Shown here: positions 18,901 to 28,989 of the stretch, piece after piece
Layout of the letters: every line of letters begins with the position of its first letter
How positions within the stretch are numbered: position 1 is the first letter of the stretch
NCBI GenBank assembly: GCA_018136815.1
Contig: CM030934.1
Location: forward strand, 1,622,195 to 1,686,194
Direction: 5' to 3'
DNA: 64,000 nt
Source of the DNA: Isochrysis galbana
Lineage: Eukaryota > Haptophyta > Isochrysidales > Isochrysidaceae
Notes under the pieces: model-generated
Seen by the model: the letters and a program-made list of their open reading frames with translations, nothing else
Database searches by the model: none
Told to the model about the DNA's origin: nothing
Position numbers and translations under genes: made by a program

Positions 18901-19619
18901 TGGCTGCTTGGGAGACGGCGCCGTACTGAAGGTCGGCGACATTCAACACTTCGCGTACCGCGCAGGTGATCCGCCGCCACACTTCGAGCCAAATGTGACG
19001 GAGTACATAGGCAAGGCGAAGGGCAAGAGGCAGATTCTGTGGGAGCGTGGCCTTTGGAAAGTGGGCATGGTAGAGTTCGTCGACGATGATGATCCCAAGG
19101 GTCGCGATCAGGTGCTCTTGCCTCAGCCCTGCGCAATTGACTTGTTTTTGCTTTGCACAGCGGCAGCGATCGCTCCCGACCCCCCCTCCCCTCCCCGCGT
19201 CACGTGTATAGAGCATGAGCATGGACTACATGCTCAGCCTCTGCGAGGATTTCATGAAGGAGAAAACTGCGCTGCAGGCGATGGTCGAAGCGCGGGGTCA
19301 CATCCTGGTGATGTCCCCAAAGGGCCATTGTGAGCTTGCGGGCCAAGGCATCGAATATGACTGGGGCAAGATGAAGCAAACCTATCGTCGGAACAACCGG
19401 TACGAAAAGGATTTCCACGAGATGATTTTGAAGAGCATGGGGCGAGATGTGCTGAAGCTTTCCACGTCACGCAAATTCGCGCGCAAGGCGCGTGCTTACC
19501 GGCGGGCATATCGGGAGGGGTGCGACAATGAGCATGCGTGCATCGAGCAGATGGTGAAACAGTTCAAAGCGCACCGCAATGCGGCGGACTTCGCAGGAAA
19601 GTTTATTGCACAAGCGTGA
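15961..19619 (+). CDS. Six-exon DDE transposase-like protein with an inserted SAP-like segment
   Basis: Exons I reconstruct: 15961-15979, 16054-17177, 17306-18309, 18405-18702, 18776-19111, 19212-19619, giving about 1062 residues with matched phases at GT-AG introns. The C-terminal 450 residues match a DDE superfamily endonuclease (Tc1-like, common in fungi and protists): LLFSGQDESIFKQW (first Asp), GKGKEGYW, AIEVDWSSGHS (second Asp), KRQILWERGLWKVG, GHILVMSPKGHCEL (Glu), DWGKMKQTYRRN, then FARKARAYRRAYREG. The N-terminal half carries HRTVRAWSAQYI and SSSTAWRWMQ, as in that family. Between the halves (about residues 600-640) lies RQLSAIDKLKMPELHEEL then LPKTGNKPTLIARL, a SAP-like DNA-binding helix pair. 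All three putative catalytic acids are kept. I found no terminal inverted repeats flanking it, so it may be domesticated. Confidence 0.75.
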
Positions 19620-20137
19620 TTGTTGGAGATGTGTGTGTGCTCTCTTTGATTTTGTAACAATTCCGCAATCCCAATCGTCGGGCCAGTCCCAGTTAGTGGT
19701 TAAAGTCGTGGCAGTACTGTAGCAGTTAAATTACAATGATAGCACGCATACATCATACATCATACATATCATACCAAGGTGCATGACATGACAATTGCTG
19801 CGAGTTCGCTCCAGCGCACACAGGACATCTCTGCAGCAACTGCACAAAGGTTTCAAATTGATTCACATAGCTGCCCCCACCCCATCCCCACACCGTGTAC
19901 AAGCGCACACATACGCATACTATGGACTATGGCATACGCATACGCACAGCATACGACGACATACGCACATAGCACAAAGAAAGGACGATCCACACGCAAA
20001 CGATCCGCATGCCCGCGCTGTCAGCCAATCAGAGCGCACCATCCGTCGGTCATGCAGCTCCACCGCACCCTCTCACTCAGACGTGCACCCACTGCATGTG
20101 GCACCATGCAGTCGCACGCACACCGGACCCTCAAACG

Positions 20138-20176
<39 letters not shown>

Positions 20177-20560
20177 CACAGACACTCTCCTCGGCACACG
20201 ACACGCGCACGCGACGCACGCGACCTCCGCGCCGGTAACCGACGAAATATTGGCGGCCAGTTTCCAGATTCGCCGCCCAAACCGATCCTCGCTCCTTCAT
20301 ACCGCTGGCCGGCACTCAACTCTCGACGTCCGCTCACGCCCGCCGCTTCCCAGCCTCATCGTGCGGCTCGCGCTACCTCTCACACTGTCCGAGCCTCTGA
20401 TGCGTGCACACCGTCCAAGGTATAGGCCCCCTCTGGTCAACGCACGGCCAAGTGCCCAGGCTCCCACCCTGCAGCCGCCCTCCCCTCAGCCAGGCGCCCA
20501 TGGCGCCAGCGCCGCGGGCCGAGCCGCGTTGCAGAGAAGTAACGGGCCGATCACGGTAAA
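19620..20560. other. Spacer with a CA microsatellite
   Basis: A (CA)n tract lies at 20139-20173. Surrounding frames are His/Thr low complexity generated by CA-rich DNA. No gene is seen before the LINE fragment at 20575. Confidence 0.5.
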
Positions 20561-20574
20561 GAAATGCGCGCCCA

Positions 20575-20808
20575 GACCACCCTTGCTATTTATTAACATA
20601 ACTTCTGGAGACTTTAATCAAATGACATGGGACCTTGACAGTGCGAAAGAGCACACTGCCCCCTACAATCCCTCCAAAAAGATCCGCAAACCGACCAAAC
20701 CGCCAGCCGCAAAATATCCATCAGACGAAGGAAATTTCTGGCGAAACAAGCTTGTATTACATGATCGATTGCAGGCCGCGGGAGAAAGAAGAGCGGGTCC
20801 CTGCTGAG
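20575..20808 (+). mobile_element. LINE endonuclease-domain fragment
   Basis: The frame ending at 20807 encodes INITSGDFNQMTWDL followed by KPTKPPAAKYPSDEGNF. SGDFN is the active-site GDxN of endonuclease/exonuclease/phosphatase-fold LINE endonucleases. The ORF upstream is microsatellite-derived, and no other LINE part is visible nearby. Confidence 0.55.
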
Positions 20809-20809
20809 A

Positions 20810-21241
20810 CACTGGGACGAACCACGCGAGACCAGCCACGACGGCAGCACCGGGAAGGAGAGCGAGGAGAGAGAGTGAGAGGGTACTCCGAGCTGGCGAG
20901 CGAGCTCTCTCATACGTATCGATTCTATAGTTCTCACGACAAATCTCAAAGAAACGAGAGTCATGTGATCCCACCGTCGTCATTTCGCAACCCATACCCC
21001 TTCTTCATCCTTTATCTCCCTCCGCCCGTTTCCACCTCATCCCCTCTCCCCCTTTCCCCTCCGCCCGCCCTCTTCCTCTCCCCCCCCCCCCCGCCCCCCC
21101 CCGCCCCCCCGCTCCCCCCACACCGCGCCCACGGCGCCCACCACGCCGTCTCGCGTCGGTCTCCCTCCGCGACCGCCTCCGCCTCCCTGCCCTTCCCCGT
21201 CCCACCCTCCTGCCTCCAACCCCGTCAGCGCCTTCCTCGCG
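20810..21241. promoter_or_regulatory. Upstream region of the histidine kinase gene
   Basis: Contains a C-rich tract (21080-21115) and pyrimidine-rich DNA up to the ATG at 21242, likely 5' UTR and promoter. No specific site is identified. Confidence 0.3.
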
Positions 21242-24200
21242 ATGGGCACGGATGTACACGCCGACCAGCTCAAACGCATTGGCCAGGTCGAACTATTCAG
21301 GAAGCTCGAGCCCGTCCATCTCGCAGCATGCTCACTGGGTGGCATCGCCTCCTTTGTCTTAGCGCCTGTCAACTGGTTTGAAAGCATCATCGTCGCCACC
21401 TACTTCGTGGTGCTCCTCGTCTCGCGTCTGGCGATGCGCGGATACGCGGATCAGGAGCGTGCTATCCTTGTGTTCGGGCGCATCTTTATCTCCATGACCA
21501 CTCTGTGCTGCGTCACCTTTGTCATCGCCACTAACTACTTTCAGCTGGGGCTGAACGTTAGCGACACCGGGCTCATAATCTTCACCATAAACACGGTGAC
21601 TGTCCCCATGTACATGCACCTCTTGGGAATCTTCGAGGAACACCGGCTCTTGAACACGGCAATCATCGGCATGGCATATAGCTTGGCGCCAGGTTGGACA
21701 CAGAGAGCGCATCACGAGGTCTCGATCATCATGTGGCTTGCGCTCCTAGCAGGCGAGACTGCAGGGACATATGCCGCTAGCTGGATGATTTCGGCCTCTC
21801 TGAGTGAGAATTTGGCAACTGCAGACGCAGCCCCCAATGTCAGTGCGCCGGCAATGTTTGTTGATGAGGCGCGCCGAGATGGCGCACACATGCGGGCAAA
21901 CAGTTTGATGCCAAATATGCGGGCAATAGCGCCTCACCAAGACATCAAGTGTTTTGTTGACACCAAGTCAAAGCCGATGAGGCTACCAGTCGACTCGCCC
22001 CTCACCCCCAGTCTACAGCAGAGCCAGTCGTTGGTACCAGCGGGCAAGCGCTCCGTCTGGAGTGCTCACCTTGCACACATGAGATCTTTGTGTTTTGAGG
22101 ATATGTTGCAGTGGTTTTTTCTTCATGCAGATTGCGATTGCCGTGCGGTCCGGATGCAGCCGGTCTCGCTCGTTTTCGAGGATGTGCGTGTGGAATTGCT
22201 CTTCACAGTCAGCAGCTTCCCTCAGCTCAATGCAGCGCACTCATATGCATGCTGCGCAGCCATTTTGGCCTGCGTCTTTGCTGTGCACTCTGCTCCCACT
22301 ACCTGGTGCATGGCGGCTATTGTGGGCATTTACTCGGTCATGCTGTGGCTGTTGCGAAAGCGCGTCGCTCACTACGCCGACGTGAGTCGCGCCTCTCAAG
22401 AGTTCGACTCCGGGTACCGCTCATTGTCGTTGTTTGCGGGTTGCGCATACTGCATCAACCTTACATTGAACCCCGAGCCGCCTTCTTGGTGGCATCCCTG
22501 GCTGGAGCAAGTGAACCACGTCACAAACTTGTTCACTAGATGTGCCACACTCGAGTCGCATTTGGGCTACCCTTCATCGGGTCTGATCGCTTCATCTCTC
22601 TTGCTTATCCTCTGTGGCATACACCAGCGGTATGTGCTGCTCGCTCCTCGTTCGCGCATGCTCGTCCGTTGCGTCATCTTCGGCGGTGTCGCCTTCAATC
22701 ACATCCACATACGTGAGTTGGCTCTAGCTCCCTGTGCCACATCTTGTGCTATCCTAACCATGAGCTTACTGGCAGCGGGTGAAGTGCTAGGCTATTCATC
22801 AACGCTCACACGACGCTCTCTGTTCCTATTCTGGCTGGCGGATGCCCAAAACTCGGCCAGGACGGCTGCGAAAACCTTCGCGCGTCTTGCGGCGGTCGAG
22901 GAAAACGCCATCGAACTGCAACGCCGCAATGAAGCACGTGAGGCGGAGGCTGCGGCGGACAAGCGGCTTGCGCATGTGATCAAAGGACGTTGTGGTTCGG
23001 CGATCAATTCCATCCTGACATTCCGATCTCTTCTCCACGCGTGTTTGAGCGAGCCATTGCCCACGCAAATGATGGAGATGCTCGATGCTCCGGTCGTCCA
23101 CCTCGCTGAAGCTGTTGCATGGTGTCATCGAAGGCAGGTGCGACTCCGGCCTCACAAGCGCCAAAGGCTTTCCTTGGCTGGAAATCGGTTCATCTAGCAG
23201 TGAGCCGCTCCGCGCTTCTCCGGAGCCATGCTCTGTTGAACTAAGCGTAACGTTTGCCTCTTCCACGTGACAACCCACGCTGCGGCTGCAGGTGTTTGTT
23301 CAACTTGAGAAAGGGCAATACACCTCGCGTGCAACGCCTGTGGACGTCAACGATTTACTTGTTCGTTCACTAGTTGGCTCCGGGCGCCTGCAGTCGTCAA
23401 TTCGAGAACGGCTTAAACTGGATGTGACGGTGCTTAAGCTCACCTTGGATGAGGTACGGCGCTTGTTGCCTCACAAGAAGGAGAGCAAATGGGGCCCAAG
23501 TGAGGAATCCAATGCGTTCGGACCTCCCGATTGAGCCCTCGTTTTTCTGGCTTGTAGGTGATCTCCAACGCACTCAAGTATCGCCGTGCGAGTACGGACG
23601 TGCTTATCGAGGCTGATCTGGTAGACAGCAACCTAGTCGTGTATGTCACAAATGTCAACGCGCATGGATTCGTGCCACTCAGCCCAGATGAAGCAAAACG
23701 CGTCTTTGAAGCAGGATACAAGTCACACATGGCTTCAGCTGCGTCTGACGGTGTTGGCCTTGATTCGGTAGCCCGAGCTGTTGCGGCTGCCCGCGGCACT
23801 GTCTTCCTGACCTGTGACTCCGTCCGAGAAACGACTTCCATCCGGCTGATGCTTCCAGCCGAGGAGCTTCCACGGACCGCGAGTGCATCCGCCGACCACG
23901 AGGACGTGGCTGGCTGCGTAGTGGCAGGCGGCTCCGCGCCTAGTCACTACCACGAGCACGAAAGTATATCGCCACTCTCCACATCGCTATCGAATCAGGC
24001 ACGCCCAGCAGCCTCGTCAAGCAATGACTCGACCAGCACATCTCATTCTCGGCTTGACCTCGCTGCGCAGCACCAAGGTGCCCCGCGCACCTATTGTGAT
24101 CGGTACATAGAAGGCACATCAAACTTGACGGGAGCACAACTTTCCACGGCCTATGTCCATGAAGTAGATAGCTCCGATACCAAGGAGAGCAGCGTGGCTG

Positions 24201-24778
24201 AGAAGCTGCCCCAACATCTAGACACTATTCAGCAGCTCCCGGCTTTACTACAAGAGAACACACCGTCGACGTGCCAGGCGGTCATGGACGTCCCGGCCGA
24301 CACCAAATTGCAGTCTCTGCGCTGCGTGGGCATCGACGACGAGGACCTCCCAAGATTCGTGCAGAAAATTCTTATAACCATGTATCTTGATGGTGACGAG
24401 TCATCATGCTCGCTTGGTGGCACGGCGGCTGAACGCGAGGCCTTCGTTGACGTGGTGATGGGTGTTCGTGGGCCCGATCTTGCGCTTGTCGACGGTCCGC
24501 CAGTCCAAGCTGACATCGCACTTCTTGACGAGAACATCGATGAGTGCGCAGACCCTCCGTTGATGGGTTCGTCAATAGCAGCCGAACTCCGAATGCTCGG
24601 ATTTCGAGGAATCATCGTACTACTTACGGCCTCGCCCACATCACAGATCGCTGAGCTCCAACAGATGCCTCAAATTGATCTGGCTTTCGATAAGAGCTCA
24701 GGGCTGCCCGTCATCGCCGCAGCTATCAAAAAGCTCTTCGCACAACGCTCTGGGGTACATGAAGCTGCATCGATATAG
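21242..24778 (+). CDS. Hybrid membrane histidine kinase with receiver domain, three exons
   Basis: Exons 21242-23137, 23292-23453 and 23558-24778 give 1092 residues. Two similar multi-pass membrane blocks lie at about residues 28-205 and 330-545; each ends in a comparable motif (LAGETAGTYAASW; LAAGEVLGYSST), suggesting an internal duplication. A charged helix then leads into the phosphoacceptor region KRLAHVIKGRCGSAIN (His about 578). The ATPase part has the N-box VISNALKYR at the start of exon 3 and the G-box SDGVGLDSVARAVAAARG. A linker of 150 Ser-rich residues precedes the receiver: GIDDEDLPRF (acidic pair), DIALLDENID (phospho-Asp about 1010), VLLTAS (Thr), and AFDKSSG (Lys). Every catalytic position is present. 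Such kinases act in phosphorelay signalling in algae, plants and protists. The stimulus is unknown; the membrane blocks are not a known sensor type to me. Confidence 0.85.
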
Positions 24779-24779
24779 A

Positions 24780-25880
24780 CGTTCAATTACGTGATGGAAT
24801 GTCGTCAACTGCGTCTACAAGAAATTTCCAAATAGACAATATTTGAAGCGCATACGATCCGTCCATGCTCCAACATCTCCGTAGCGTAGGCGTAGGCTTG
24901 ATCACATCACAACAAGTTGCATGGATAGATTTGGTTGCGCAAGCTGTGCGATGTGGCACTCAACGCTTCACTAAGTTTCATAGTATATTATTTCTATCCT
25001 AAGTTCATGAAATAACGCTAGTCTCTAGACTCCGATTTGGGGGTGGCCTGCATAGTGGAAGAGCCCCCGGCACAAGCACGAGCCAACAAATGCCAAATGC
25101 TCTTAGACAAGTACAACCGCATAATAAGGACGACCTACACGCGCCCACAGTCGACAGTGGCCATAAAGAAGCCAGGAACGCACCAAATAGACACGCTGAA
25201 CGCAGCCAGCAACAACAACTCACAATGAGCCAGAAGGCCTGCTAGTCTGCTAGCTGCTAGGGCGGTCAAACAGGGGCGTTTTAACTATAAGTGAAAGAGT
25301 GAAAGTAAGGGTTGGGCTGCATTTTTTGACCGCGGCGCGATGCCTAATAAAAAAGTTCCGGGGTGGGGGTGGGCTACCTGACGCTACGAAAATCTTCGCC
25401 AGGAAATGGATGGTGCGATTCTCCCCCCCTCTCCCCCCCCTCCGTCACGCGCGCTCACGCTCTACCCGTAAAGAATTGGCGGTCGCGCCCGCGGGGGGGA
25501 TCGGTTCCTTTATATCTAAGCTACATTCGGCATTTGATTCCCGCCCGATGCAGCGCCGTGTCGGGCTGCCGACAGCCCGACCACCCCCTGACCCTCTGGC
25601 ATCATTGCTCGCGCAGCCCACCCAGCTCCTCAAAGAGCGCGCACAAGGCTACCACGGCTGCCACAGACCCCGCCCCGACCATCCCGACCCGCCCCTCGCG
25701 GGATTCGCGCTCACTCGAACTCCCCGGGCTCTGCCGGGGTCTCTGCAGGGCCTGCAGGGACATCTTCACCTGCGTCTTCACCTGCGTCGGCGTGCGGCAT
25801 CGGCCAGCGGCTCAGTCAGTGCAGGTGCGCATCTTCCCAGTTGGAAATTTTTTTTATTCAACGACAACTCTAGGACTTTA
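24780..25880. other. Spacer, no supported gene
   Basis: Mixed AT-rich DNA (24780-25290) then GC-rich low-complexity frames (25300-25850). No domain, repeat family or splice pattern was recognised. Confidence 0.45.
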
Positions 25881-25884
25881 GGAT

Positions 25885-26040
25885 AAAAAAAAACCTTCTA
25901 ATATTCTTACCGCACTCGCGGCGAATGGAACCACTATACCTACTACTACCCATAGTACGTAGCATACTTTCTACACCCCCACTCCCCGGCCCTTCTCCCC
26001 CCGCCATCAGGCGGCTCCCCCCGTGCACTACTAGGGGGAT
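25885..26040 (-). mobile_element. LINE 3' end, second tail family, minus strand
   Basis: Reverse complement of the sequence at 13140-13257: poly-A at 25885, then on the minus strand the terminus GCCGCGAGTGCGGTAAGAAT with ATTAGAAGG. CCGC-GAGT-GCGG forms the terminal hairpin. 5'-truncated. Confidence 0.65.
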
Positions 26041-26157
26041 AGGGGTGAAGGGCTTAGATATGGTCCGGTGGCCCGCGCCACCCCCCGGTGATCTTTCCCC
26101 CCCTTTCTCCTGTGTCTCCGAGTAGGCGGCGGCTTCAGTCCCGACTTATCAACCTAT

Positions 26158-26698
26158 TGTTAAAATAGGGGGCAATGGGGGCGCTCTGCGCCCCCCTACA
26201 CCGGGCACTAACTTCCCTCCGGGGGGGCCCGTCAGTCACTCTCACGCCCTGCCTCTTGGCATGGGCTGCGCACTCAACACTCTGACCCAGACCAGTTGAC
26301 TGGTTGTAATTAAAATAATAGACCAAAAAGAAAACAAATAACCTGACAATACTATGAGAACACTTTGTAAGTGTAATAATAGACCAACAAGAAAACAGAT
26401 AACCTTGCAATAATAATATTGGGCCTTGTAATTGTACAGACTGAAAAGAAAACAAATAACCTGGCCCTCTTTTGACGGAACGCGACTTGGCGAGAACGAG
26501 CAGCTGGGGACAGGTGCACCCCGCCTTGCTCGAACTCGGTCGGACCCCCCGGCCCCCGAACGACCTAAGTAAGCCCCAAAGTAGAGCACGAGGGGAGTTG
26601 CCGCAAGGCGGGGAGTGAGGGTGAGGGAGGAGAAGGGGCGTGGCTACGAGAATAGTACCCAGTGCCACGTGTGAGGCGAGAATGTTAAAAGGTTTTTT
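26158..26698 (+). mobile_element. LINE 3' region with a 61-bp triplicated segment and structured tail
   Basis: Begins with the GC-rich repeat shared with 11162-11305. Three tandem units of about 61 bp follow at 26303, 26364 and 26426, each with TTGTAAKT..AATAGACC and AAGAAAACARATAACCT. After the third comes CCTCTTTTGACGGAACGCGA (the GTTCCGTC motif in reverse), then a LINE 3' UTR with GTAGAGCACGAGGGGAGTTG, the GCCGCAAGGC hairpin at 26600-26609, and the GGCGAGAATGTTAAAAGG plus T terminus. Several elements may be nested. Confidence 0.65.
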
Positions 26699-26699
26699 C

Positions 26700-27129
26700 T
26701 ACCTTAAACGCGTGGACAATTACAATTACCGTGACGGTAAAAATAAAACTCAAATCCTCGAATTTCGAGACGAAAATCGGCGAACCAAGGCTTGAGCCCA
26801 GCGGAGAATCCGAATCTGCACGCCTCGCGCGACCACAACGAACATAGAAGACGGTATATTACGAAGAAGGCTCGTACTCATGCCGAAACATTCATGCCAA
26901 AAGGCCTGAATACAACAGATAGATAACCCTCCAGTCGAACAGCCGGACAAAACAACATAACAGACGGCAGACGGAGGCCGCTAAAATCATAACTGTTAAT
27001 AACTAAACATTAACGATGCACCGCGCAACACACGCGCGCGCGCGCGCGCACACACATGAACCACCCATTCACATTCACACACTGCGGCGCGAAATCGTGA
27101 TACTCATAGGACCGACAACGCACGCCTCT
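26700..27129. other. Spacer with CG/CA microsatellite
   Basis: An alternating CG run with a short CA run lies at 27031-27055. The rest is AT-richer DNA without a recognisable feature. Confidence 0.4.
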
Positions 27130-27386
27130 AGCTAGACCAAAAAGACGCCAAATAAACACCAAAAGGCCTGTCCGGACCCACGTTCCGAACCGGACCCATG
27201 GTAGTGCACTTGCACTTGGGACCTGGGTCGCACCCCGGAAACCGAAAAGAATAAAGGAATGACGGCTTCGAGAAGGGGGGAAGGAGAGGAAGTGGAGGAG
27301 AGGGAGTTAAAGGGTGTTGCAAGCAGAGAAGTCATAGATACTGGACGTCTAGTAGGTGTATAGCCCAGAATCTCAAGATTGTTTTC
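27130..27386 (+). mobile_element. 3' end of the AGAATCTTCAGATG-tailed element, copy 1
   Basis: Shares AAAAGGCCTGTCCGGACCCA, GGTAGTGCACYTG, CCCCGGAAACCGAA and GTATAGCCCAGAATCT with six other copies (44605, 49259, 49540, 49889, 54545; 57109 on minus). Here the tail is AAGATTGTTTTC and it lies just beyond the EF-hand gene's stop codon. Confidence 0.7.
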
Positions 27387-27393
27387 TAAGTTT

Positions 27394-28654
27394 TTAAGGA
27401 GCTCGCGCAAGCTCGTTTACTCTAGCAGCCGAGATAAGCTCTACGATGATGGACTCAAAGTCGTCGTCGTTTAATTGCCCACCAACAATCCCCAAATACG
27501 CCTGCATCTCTTTCCAGGTTACCATATTGTCTCCTGAAATCGAACGGAGGGACATGAAGGAGGTGATACAAAGTGAAAAAGGGTATCCGACGTGAGCGGT
27601 GGACAAGTGGGTCCACCCAAACGTGAAATAGTACATGGTTGGTGCGCGTACCATTGGCATCCATTGCTTGAAGATGGTTGAAAACGGAGACTTCAGTGGG
27701 CCCATTCCTCAGCCGGAGCTTGGCGAGTTCATCCAACCGCACGGGTTGGTCGAGATCTGGGGAAAATGCCATGTACAACGACGAGGCCAACTCTAAGCGG
27801 CTCTGCGAAAGTGGCAGGGGTGCAGCGTTCTCTGCGTCTCGAATACTCGTTGGATCGCAGGCCTCCTCCTCAAAGGTGGTGGCTGACAAGAAGATTGTTC
27901 GCGCTGTCTCTCCACGCTGCTGCAAATCGGCCACAATCTCTGAAAACTCGCTGTCTGTGAGGTTGGGTGAAGCTGCCGAAAAATACATCATCAAATCCTC
28001 CTTCGTCACGGAACCGTCCCCGTCAAGATCGCACGCCGCAATCCCAGACAACAAATCAACGTTGTGAGGCCCAATATCAATCTTTTGACCCCGTAGCTTG
28101 GACAGCTCCACCACCCCGGCTTCCCCAAAATCCCACACCTTGAACATATTCTCGACCAACTCAAATCGGTCTGCAGTTAGTGGTGAAAGCTCGGTGTCGC
28201 TGTCGTCAACAATCGGAGCATCCTGCGCAGCTGCCTCGGCAAGGCGCGTGCATTGCACGATTGAAATGAAATGGTCGGCCGCCTCCGAGAAGTCTGAGAT
28301 GACGGTACGGAACTCGTCCGGTGTGAGGCTGGCTGCCGTGGCCTCAAAGTACCTCTCCCACTCTTCCTTGGTGATCATGCCGTCAGCGTCGTAGTCCATG
28401 TGCACCAGCTGCCCGAGCAGGCTAGCATGGTGAGGACCAAACTTGATCTTGACCGAAGAGAGCAGATCGAGTGCGAGAACTCCTGTCCCATCAATGTCGA
28501 ACTTTGAATGTAGCGCGTGGATGGCGCTCGTGTGTGGCTCGCTGCAGCTCTGTGGCTCAGGCTGCACATGCTCGAGCAGCGGTGTGTTGAGAATTGCGCG
28601 CTTGAACCGAAGTTCCCCAGCTGGTGTGGCCCGAGTGCTAGCGGCGCAGCCCAT
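27394..28654 (-). CDS. EF-hand calcium-binding protein with N-terminal acylation signal, two exons
   Basis: Exon 1 28654-27652 and exon 2 27533-27394 (minus) give 380 residues. MGCAAST at the start fits N-myristoylation of Gly2 with palmitoylation of Cys3, so membrane anchoring is likely. Three related blocks of about 100 residues follow, each with an EF-hand loop: DYDADGMITKEE, DLDGDGSVTKED and, across the intron, DANGDNMVTWKE. The first block also has a weaker loop (DIDGTGVLALD). Loop residues 1, 3, 5 and 12 are good in the first two, with Asn at position 3 in the third. The splice (phase 1) restores the third loop. A Ca2+ sensor role is inferred. The TAA stop lies about 10 bp from the T-rich tail of an antisense LINE 3' end, which may have redefined the C-terminus. 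Confidence 0.8.
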
Positions 28655-28989
28655 CGGTGAGGCGGAGGGACGCAGGGGAAACACCTCGCAGCGGCGAGAG
28701 GGCGGCCGAGGCTGGCGGTGTGGCCCTGCACTGTGCACGTGTGTGGGCCGTTGCCGTTGTTGGAGGAGATAGGGTCAGAGCCTTAGGCTCTGTCTCCGTG
28801 TGGCTAGGAATGCTAGCTAACAAGATGTCATACGACGCTATAAGTTCTAACGTGGTAGAGGCTAGAGCTTCTCACCCAGCAACGTTTTCTATAAGGATAG
28901 ATAAAATAGGACTAGGAGGTGTTGGGAGGCTCCCTGTTGCATCATGGGAGTGCCCCACACACCCTCTGCGCCGAGTCAAAGACCAAACT

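Noticed and set aside
19779..20807. Long plus-strand frame of over 340 codons
   Set aside because: Most of it is His/Thr/Arg low complexity from CA-rich DNA; only the last 75 codons resemble a LINE endonuclease and are reported as a fragment.
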